From contig CAZICZ010000007.1 in the NCBI GenBank assembly GCA_964538025.1, positions 124,001 to 188,000 of the forward strand: a DNA stretch of 64,000 nt, read 5' to 3'. The notes below the pieces were generated by a model. The model was not told the DNA's origin and did not search any database. It was given only the letters and a program-made list of their open reading frames with translations. Shown here piece after piece: positions 58,603 through 64,000 of the stretch. Both the position numbers and the translations under genes were made by a program. The DNA comes from UBA5078 sp964538025 (GTDB lineage Bacteria; Pseudomonadota; Gammaproteobacteria; Pseudomonadales; Pseudohongiellaceae). Positions within the stretch are counted from its first letter, which is position 1; each line of letters starts with the position of its first letter.

Positions 58603-60920
58603 ATGGTGCTGTACTTGCGTCGCAGACGCTGTCGAATGATTTCGGCAAGGGTGTTCACAAAGAAGGTAAACATGAACAGCACAAGCGCGGCGAGGAACAG
58701 GATGCGGTAATGCGTGCTGTTCACTTCGGACTCCGGCACTTCTACGGCAATGTTGGCGGCAAGTGTCCGCATCCCTTCAAAAATATTGGCATCCATAATC
58801 GGGGTGTTGCCGGTGGCCATCAGCACGATCATGGTTTCGCCGACGGCACGTCCCATCCCGATCATCAGGGCAGAGAAAATGCCGGGGCTGGCGGTAGGCA
58901 GGACGACGCGGCTGAGGGTCTGCCACGGCGTCGCTCCCAAGGCCAGCGAGCCATAGGTCAGTTGTTTGGGGACCGTAAAGACCGCATCTTCCGCGATGGA
59001 AAAGATCGTCGGAATCACAGCAAAACCCATCGCCAGACCCACAACCAGGGCATTGCGCTGATCGTAGGGAATGCCGAGGTCATTGGTGATCCAGCTGCGC
59101 ATGTCGCCATCAAAAAACAGGACTTCCACGGGCGCGGCGAAGGCAAAGGAAAGGTAGGCCACCACAATGATCACCGGGATTAGCAGCGCTGCCTCCCAGC
59201 CTTCCGGCACGCGATAGCGCCAGTGCTCAGGGAGTTGCGTCCACACAAACGAGGCCAGCAGGATGCCAATCGGCGTCAGCACTAGCAGGCTGAAGATGCC
59301 GAGCAGATGATTCTCCAGGAATGGCGCCAGCCACAGGCCTGCCAGAAAGCCCAGCACCACCGTCGGCAGCGCCTCCATCAACTCGATCAGGGGTTTGACG
59401 TTGCGGCGCATTTTGGGCGCCATGAAGTAGCCCGTGAAAATCGCCCCGCAGACGGCCAGGGGGGCGGCCAGCAGCATGGCATAGAACGCCGCCTTTAGCG
59501 TTCCGAACGCGAGAGGAGCAAGGCTGTATTTCGGCTCGAAGTCGTTGTTGGCGGCAGAGGACTGCCAGATGTACTCAGGTTCCTGGTAATTTTCATACCA
59601 GACCTTGTCCCACAGGGCTTCCCAAGACACCTCTGGATGCTCGTTCTGCACATCCCAGAACGAGAAATGCCCATCGCCGTGTTCAATCAGTAGGCCGTCA
59701 CCACGCGCAGAAATCGCCATGGTTTTGGGCGTTCCGTTGACCAAGCGCGAGAAGGCAACCTGTCGATGTGCCGTGGTGTTGTAAATGCCGATTTCGCCCC
59801 GGTCATTGGCCGTGACAAAGTTTTTGCGGCGCTGCTCGGGACTCAGGGCCACGACGCGGCTGCCAGCGTCGAACTCGCGCACTTTCTCGATGCCAAAGCT
59901 GCCGTCACGGCGCACGAGAAACCATTGCGACACGGTGCCGGCGCTGTCCCCCACAAGCAGGGAAATGCCCCCGAGAAGGAAATTCACTTCGGTAATCTGG
60001 CGATTGGCACTGACCAGTGAGACGGCATCGGCGACCTGGGCGCCACTGCTGCTGAAGGCGGAACGAAGATCGACGAGACTGACACTGCCTGTGGTATCGA
60101 TGGCAAACAACCACCGACGATCGACATCGAGATACAGCTGCTCGACGGAGGAGATGACTCCGGAAAGGGTGGTGACCTGCGTTTGCCAGGCGGCATTGGC
60201 TGATGCATTGAAGGCTGACAGCAGTCTGGTTTCCCGACGGGCGCGCAACAGGCTCACCTGACCGCCGCTGTTGGTCCCTGCCAGCAGCAGTTCACTGTTG
60301 CTGGAGCGCACGCTCAGAGTGGCAACCGGCGCGTCCTCATACAGGGCGAAGGTATTTTCCCCAAAGGGGTAGTTCACCACAGGCGCAACCACGCGCTCGT
60401 TGTTGGGACCAAAACTGACGTCGTAATCGTATTGCGCGATCAGCACATGGCCATCGTCCAACCCGAGTGCCACGATGCCGCTGATGTCGGTATCCAGCGC
60501 GAAGGAGGCAATGCGCCGCCCCTCAGGAATGGCCAGCGGAATGCGGCTGATGAGCTGTCCGTTGTCGGTTCTGAAATACAGCGCTTCACCATCGCCCCCC
60601 AGACGCATCGCCACTTCCAGCCGCTCCTCCACAGCGAGATGCAGCACCTGCTCACTGTGCGGCGCGCTTAGCTGGAACTGGCTGACTTCCTGCACGATGG
60701 CGCTGCGGAAAAGGGGCATCACTTCGTACAGGAGGTACAGGAAAATCAGGAGCACAGCGGCAATGACGCTGAGTCCCCCGACGGCAATGCTGACGCCGGC
60801 GAGCTTGTCTTTGAAATGGCGGAATCGCCGCCGGTTCAGGGTTGCCTTGGAGTCGGCAAGAAACGCCGCTGCCGCGGTATTCGCGGCAGGGACGTCAGAA
60901 GATTGGAGCTGCTCATTCAT
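58599..60920 (-). CDS. pstC: Phosphate ABC transporter permease PstC with propeller-like insertion
   Basis: 773 residues against 319 in E. coli. After one membrane segment (about 43-66) lies a periplasmic insertion of about 400 residues with WD40-like strands: RRWLFAIDTTGSVSLVDL, LVGDSAGTVSQWFL, VTANDRGEIGIYNT and LIEHGDGHFSFWDV. This looks like a beta-propeller. The permease core begins near 480 (LAPLAFGTLKAAFYAMLLAAPLAV) with the loop LALGATPWQTLSRVVLP. Start ATG 60920 has no Shine-Dalgarno and lies about two bases after the RNA start predicted from the Pho promoter, so the message may be leaderless. Extended PstC is known in other gammaproteobacteria. Confidence 0.92.
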   Translation of the reverse strand: MNEQLQSSDVPAANTAAAAFLADSKATLNRRRFRHFKDKLAGVSIAVGGLSVIAAVLLIFLYLLYEVMPLFRSAIVQEVSQFQLSAPHSEQVLHLAVEERLEVAMRLGGDGEALYFRTDNGQLISRIPLAIPEGRRIASFALDTDISGIVALGLDDGHVLIAQYDYDVSFGPNNERVVAPVVNYPFGENTFALYEDAPVATLSVRSSNSELLLAGTNSGGQVSLLRARRETRLLSAFNASANAAWQTQVTTLSGVISSVEQLYLDVDRRWLFAIDTTGSVSLVDLRSAFSSSGAQVADAVSLVSANRQITEVNFLLGGISLLVGDSAGTVSQWFLVRRDGSFGIEKVREFDAGSRVVALSPEQRRKNFVTANDRGEIGIYNTTAHRQVAFSRLVNGTPKTMAISARGDGLLIEHGDGHFSFWDVQNEHPEVSWEALWDKVWYENYQEPEYIWQSSAANNDFEPKYSLAPLAFGTLKAAFYAMLLAAPLAVCGAIFTGYFMAPKMRRNVKPLIELMEALPTVVLGFLAGLWLAPFLENHLLGIFSLLVLTPIGILLASFVWTQLPEHWRYRVPEGWEAALLIPVIIVVAYLSFAFAAPVEVLFFDGDMRSWITNDLGIPYDQRNALVVGLAMGFAVIPTIFSIAEDAVFTVPKQLTYGSLALGATPWQTLSRVVLPTASPGIFSALMIGMGRAVGETMIVLMATGNTPIMDANIFEGMRTLAANIAVEVPESEVNSTHYRILFLAALVLFMFTFFVNTLAEIIRQRLRRKYSTI

Positions 60921-60928
60921 GGCGTGGA

Positions 60929-60962
60929 AGTTTAGCGTTCAAATATGACAGTTTCATGACAA
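60929..60962 (-). promoter_or_regulatory. Pho promoter directly before pstC
   Basis: Minus strand TTGTCATGAAACTGTCAT (60945-60962), ten bases, then TAAACT (60929-60934). The expected RNA start is near 60922, only about two bases from the ATG. Confidence 0.8.
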
Positions 60963-61022
60963 GCAGACGTCAAACTGTCACATTCGCGGCGTCCACACCG
61001 GCAGCCCGAAGGCCTTTCTCAC

Positions 61023-61997
61023 TTACAGGCCGAGGCTTTCCATCGTGGCATCCACTACCTGGCTGGGCAGCGAAATGTAGCCGTCCTTGAGAACCACTTC
61101 CTGCCCTGTCTTGGAAAGGACAAGCTTGATGAACTCACGCTCCAGCGGGGCCAGCGGCTTGTTCGGTTCCTTGTTCACATAGACGAACAGGAAGCGGGCC
61201 AGCGGGTAATGTCCGGAAATGGCGTTTTCGGCATTGGCTTCATAGAACTCGCCGCCATCCTCTTTTGCCAGTGGCAGTGCCCGCACGCTGGAGGTGGTGT
61301 AACCGAGGCCGGAGTAGCCGATCCCGTTCACGGAGGTGCTGACGGACTGCACGACCGAGGCGGAACCGGGCTGCTCATTCACCGAATTTTTGAAATCGCC
61401 TGTGCACAGGGCGGTTTCCTTGAAGTAGCCGTAGGTACCGGACACCGAATTACGCCCGAAAATCTGGATGTCTCGTCGTTCCCACGGACCGGTCAGACCC
61501 GCCTGACCCCAGGTGTTGATGGCCTCGTCATGCCCGCACTTGAGCGTCGAGGAGAACACCGCATCCACCTCTGGCAGCGTCATGCCCTGCAGGGGGTTGT
61601 CCTTGTGAACAAACACCGCCAGCGCGTCGATCGCGACGGGAATGGCCGTTGGCTTGTACCCGTACTTGTTTTCAAACGCTTCGATTTCGTTGTCCTTCAT
61701 CTCACGGCTCATGGGGCCCATGTTGGCGGTGCCCTCTGTGAGCGCGGGCGGTGCCGTGGAGGAGCCTGCGGCCTGGATCTGGATGTTCACGTTCGGGTAG
61801 AAACGCTTGAATTCTTCTGCCCAAAGCGTCATCAGGTTGGCGAGCGTGTCGGAGCCAACGCTGGAAAAATTGCCTGAGACACCACTGGTGCGCGTGTACT
61901 CGGGCAGACCGGCATCCACGTCTGCGGCGAGCGTCAACGGGCTGCTGAGGCTGCCAAGCAGCAGGGCGGCCGGCAAAATCGACTTGCGAATATTCAT
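61023..61997 (-). CDS. pstS: Phosphate-binding periplasmic protein PstS
   Basis: High-affinity phosphate receptor, 324 residues. Signal peptide to about residue 25 (PLTLA-A). Phosphate-binding segments: VGSDTLANLM, AGSSTAPPALTEGTANMGPMSR, and GRNSVSGTYGYFKE, whose Ser/Arg/Thr hydrogen-bond the anion. GGAG six bases before ATG 61997 decides against the four-codon longer GTG frame. Its own Pho promoter lies upstream. 102 bp separate it from pstC, which has a second promoter, so PstS can be made in excess of the membrane subunits. Confidence 0.95.
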   Translation of the reverse strand: MNIRKSILPAALLLGSLSSPLTLAADVDAGLPEYTRTSGVSGNFSSVGSDTLANLMTLWAEEFKRFYPNVNIQIQAAGSSTAPPALTEGTANMGPMSREMKDNEIEAFENKYGYKPTAIPVAIDALAVFVHKDNPLQGMTLPEVDAVFSSTLKCGHDEAINTWGQAGLTGPWERRDIQIFGRNSVSGTYGYFKETALCTGDFKNSVNEQPGSASVVQSVSTSVNGIGYSGLGYTTSSVRALPLAKEDGGEFYEANAENAISGHYPLARFLFVYVNKEPNKPLAPLEREFIKLVLSKTGQEVVLKDGYISLPSQVVDATMESLGL

Positions 61998-62049
61998 GGG
62001 GTTCTCCACTGGATTGATCTAAAAAGCAGGGTCTTTTGTTCTGGGCTGT

Positions 62050-62083
62050 ACTATATGTCGCGAATGTGACAGTACGATGACAA
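62050..62083 (-). promoter_or_regulatory. Pho promoter of pstS
   Basis: Minus strand TTGTCATCGTACTGTCAC (62066-62083), ten bases, TATAGT (62050-62055). A further TGTCA lies 12 bp upstream of the first half-site, slightly out of period. Confidence 0.85.
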
Positions 62084-62131
62084 GCGCTGTGACACCTCGC
62101 CCGTCGCAGGCGGGCCTCTGCAGGGGCCGTC

Positions 62132-62149
62132 GCGTCACGGTTCTGTCAC
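62132..62149 (+). promoter_or_regulatory. Possible Pho box upstream of ppk1
   Basis: GCGTCACGGTTCTGTCAC: half-sites CGTCA and TGTCA with 11-bp period. Unlike the others it has no -10 at ten bases; the nearest is TAGAAT at 62172, 22 bases away. Uncertain. Confidence 0.3.
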
Positions 62150-62211
62150 TTTCTTCCTGTCTCTCCTCATGTAGAATGCAGACACTATTGGTCATTCTGT
62201 CAGCACCCCCC

Positions 62212-64000
62212 ATGAGCAAAACACCCGCTATCCACATCGTCGAGACTGAGTCGCTTTCACGCGTCGATTCTCTGGAAACCTCCGAACTTCCTGCGGAAGA
62301 GGTGACGCGACGGCCGGAGGCGCCTGAGATTGATCTGAATGCTCCGGAACTGTTCCTGAACCGCGAGCTCAGCTATTTCCAGTTCAATCTGCGGGTACTG
62401 GAACAGGCGCGCAATCCGCGCCATCCCCTCATGGAACGGCTGATGTTCCTGCTGATCTTCAGCTCCAATCTGGACGAGTTTTATGAGATTCGCGTTTCCG
62501 GTCTCAAGAAACAGATGGAGTTCGGTCGCCAGCGTCCGGGACCGGACGGCAAATACCCCGACGAGATATTGAAGGAGATCAATCAGCAGGTGCGTCTGGC
62601 GGTACAGCAGCAGTACCGGATTCTCAATGAAGAACTGTTTCCCTCACTGGCGCAGCAAGGCATTCGGTTTCTTTACCGTCACGAATGGAATCGTGAGCTG
62701 ACCCTGTGGGCACAGGACTATTTCCGGAACGAAGTGCTGCCCGTGATCAGCCCGTTGGGTCTCGATCCGGCGCATCCCTTCCCCCGTCTCGTCAACAAAA
62801 GCCTGAATTTCATTCTGTCACTGGAGGGCAAGGATGCGTTCGGCCGTGACTCCGGGCTGGCCATTGTGCCGGCGCCCCGCTCACTGCCGCGCCTGATCAA
62901 GGTGCCTGCGAGCATTCTGCCGGAGGGCGACAATTTCGTGTTTCTCTCCTCGATCATCCACGCGCACGTGGAGGAGTTCTTCCCGGGCATGAGCGTGAAG
63001 GAATGTCACCAGTTCCGCGTCATTCGCAATTCCGATCTTGAAATGTCCAACGTCGAAATTCAGGACGTTGCCAGCGCCTTGCAGGGCGAGTTGCTCATGC
63101 GCCGCTTCGGCACGGCCGCCAAACTGGAAGTCGGTGCCGCCTGCCCTCCGGCACTCACCGATTTCCTGCTGCAGCACTTCAATCTGGGAGAGGACGATGT
63201 GTTCCGCATGGACGGCCCCGTCAACCTGCAAAGGCTCATGGCGCTGACCAGCATGGTAAGCCGGCCGGACCTGAGTTTTCCCAGTTTCACCCCAGGAACT
63301 CCCACGGCACTGGAGGATGGCAACTGCACCTTCGCGGCAGTGACCAAGGAAGATCAGCTGCTACACCACCCATTCCAGTCCTTTATGCCCATCATTGACT
63401 GGGTCCGTCAGGCAGCGAAGGACCCGGCCGTGCTTTCCATCAAACAGACCCTCTACCGCACCAACGAGTCCTCGGAACTGGTGGAGGCGCTCTCGGAGGC
63501 GGCACGTAACGGCAAGGAAGTGACCGTGGTCATTGAGCTGCGGGCGCGCTTTGACGAAAAAGAAAACCTGCAATATGCCAGCAAGCTGCAGGAAGCGGGT
63601 GCCGTCGTGGTGTATGGCGTGATGGGCTACAAGACACACGCGAAAATGTTGCTCATCGTGCGCCGTGAGGGCGGCAAACTGAAACGCTACGCCCATTTGA
63701 GCACGGGCAACTACCATCGCAAGACGTCCCTGGTCTATACCGATTACGGGCTTCTGACCTGCGACGAGATCATCTGCGCCGATGTCCACAAAGTCTTTCA
63801 GCAGATCACCGGCATGGGCAAACGCATCGTGCCGGACCTGTTGATCCATGCCCCCTTCCGCCTGAAAAAATCCCTGATCCGGTTCATTCAGCAGGAGAAA
63901 AACGCGGCGCTCGAGGGCAAACCGGCCCGCATCATTGCCAAGATGAATGCCCTCACCGACCCGGACATCATCCGGGAGCTGTACGCGGCGTCCCGGAACG
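62212..64000 (+). CDS. ppk1: Polyphosphate kinase 1 (3' end cut by window)
   Basis: Synthesises polyphosphate from ATP. At least 596 codons are visible, out of about 700 expected; the end lies beyond the window. An unusual acidic extension of about 45 residues precedes the N domain, which starts LFLNRELSYFQFNLRVLEQA in part. Head domain follows with PLGLDPAHPFP, then VTKEDQLLHHPFQSF and SIKQTLYRTNE. The first catalytic HKD-like motif is GYKTHAKMLLIVRR with the autophosphorylated His, followed by YAHLSTGNYH. ATG 62212 has no clear Shine-Dalgarno. Divergent from pstS, so phosphate uptake and storage genes share the control region. Confidence 0.96.
   Translation, partial: MSKTPAIHIVETESLSRVDSLETSELPAEEVTRRPEAPEIDLNAPELFLNRELSYFQFNLRVLEQARNPRHPLMERLMFLLIFSSNLDEFYEIRVSGLKKQMEFGRQRPGPDGKYPDEILKEINQQVRLAVQQQYRILNEELFPSLAQQGIRFLYRHEWNRELTLWAQDYFRNEVLPVISPLGLDPAHPFPRLVNKSLNFILSLEGKDAFGRDSGLAIVPAPRSLPRLIKVPASILPEGDNFVFLSSIIHAHVEEFFPGMSVKECHQFRVIRNSDLEMSNVEIQDVASALQGELLMRRFGTAAKLEVGAACPPALTDFLLQHFNLGEDDVFRMDGPVNLQRLMALTSMVSRPDLSFPSFTPGTPTALEDGNCTFAAVTKEDQLLHHPFQSFMPIIDWVRQAAKDPAVLSIKQTLYRTNESSELVEALSEAARNGKEVTVVIELRARFDEKENLQYASKLQEAGAVVVYGVMGYKTHAKMLLIVRREGGKLKRYAHLSTGNYHRKTSLVYTDYGLLTCDEIICADVHKVFQQITGMGKRIVPDLLIHAPFRLKKSLIRFIQQEKNAALEGKPARIIAKMNALTDPDIIRELYAASRN

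Noticed and set aside
57064..58710. 548-codon open frame opposite pstA
   Set aside because: Antisense shadow of a recognisable permease; no motif, no ribosome site.
62150..62177. Second Pho-like pair TGTCA/TGTCT before ppk1 with TAGAAT
   Set aside because: Half-sites are 14 bp apart instead of 11, so PhoB binding as a standard box is unlikely.
1..64000. Mobile elements, CRISPR arrays, tRNA or rRNA genes
   Set aside because: I looked for transposase-like frames, regularly spaced repeats and TTCGA-type T-arms outside genes and found none that could be supported.

Overview
The window reads as ordinary chromosome of a free-living, probably marine or aquatic, Gram-negative gammaproteobacterium. 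The core order rplU-rpmA-obg-proB with rpsT beside it and ispB divergent, the phoBR...phoU-pstBACS-ppk block, OmpA/OprF-type and general porins, large TonB-dependent receptors and many acyl-CoA genes point to the Pseudomonadales/Cellvibrionales side of the class; I cannot name the genus. Base composition is moderately GC-rich and even, and I see no transposase, phage, CRISPR array, tRNA or rRNA.

Layout. 0-8 kb: DMT exporter, prolyl-4-hydroxylase-like oxygenase, divergent Nramp-like transporter, GH17-GT2 glucan synthase, exported hydrolase, fabV. 8-14 kb: rpsT, proB, obg, rpmA, rplU, then ispB and a flavin monooxygenase. 14-23 kb: DUF4399 protein, acyl-CoA synthetase, a three-gene operon of exported proteins of unknown function, ETF-ubiquinone oxidoreductase. 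23-28 kb: a same-strand run of TonB receptor, cupredoxin, DUF3034 protein and lipoprotein truncated globin, facing an exported methyltransferase. 28-37 kb: catabolic and housekeeping genes (two CoA-transferase III genes here and at 44 kb, NfsA-type nitroreductase, beta-lactamase-fold hydrolase, DegQ-type protease, CadC-like regulator, acyl-CoA dehydrogenase with SDR). 37-40 kb: modABC behind a ModE-like palindrome. 40-46 kb: MDR reductase, an ArgD-like aminotransferase behind an apparent attenuator, a TPR/TonB-C-like protein, CoA-transferase, ubiC. 46-64 kb: ompA, then a compact phosphate-starvation block: secreted beta-helix protein, TonB receptor, phoB, phoR, porin, phoU, pstB, pstA, pstC, pstS and the start of ppk1.

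Two regulatory findings stand out. First, upstream of the ArgD-like aminotransferase (42,142-42,432) there is a consensus promoter, a 43-codon leader ORF with an Arg-Arg-Arg-Ala-Arg run, an 8-nt segment near its stop codon perfectly complementary to the 5' side of a strong terminator hairpin, and only 23 nt between the hairpin T-tract and the gene: the full geometry of a ribosome-mediated attenuator, apparently for an arginine (or alanine) signal. Second, five promoters in the phosphate block (TonB receptor, phoB, porin, pstC, pstS) show a Pho-box-like pair of half-sites whose end lies exactly 10 nt from a -10 hexamer. This places the TonB receptor and porin under PhoB and predicts a nearly leaderless pstC message.

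All functional names rest on motif and family recognition by eye; no database search was run.
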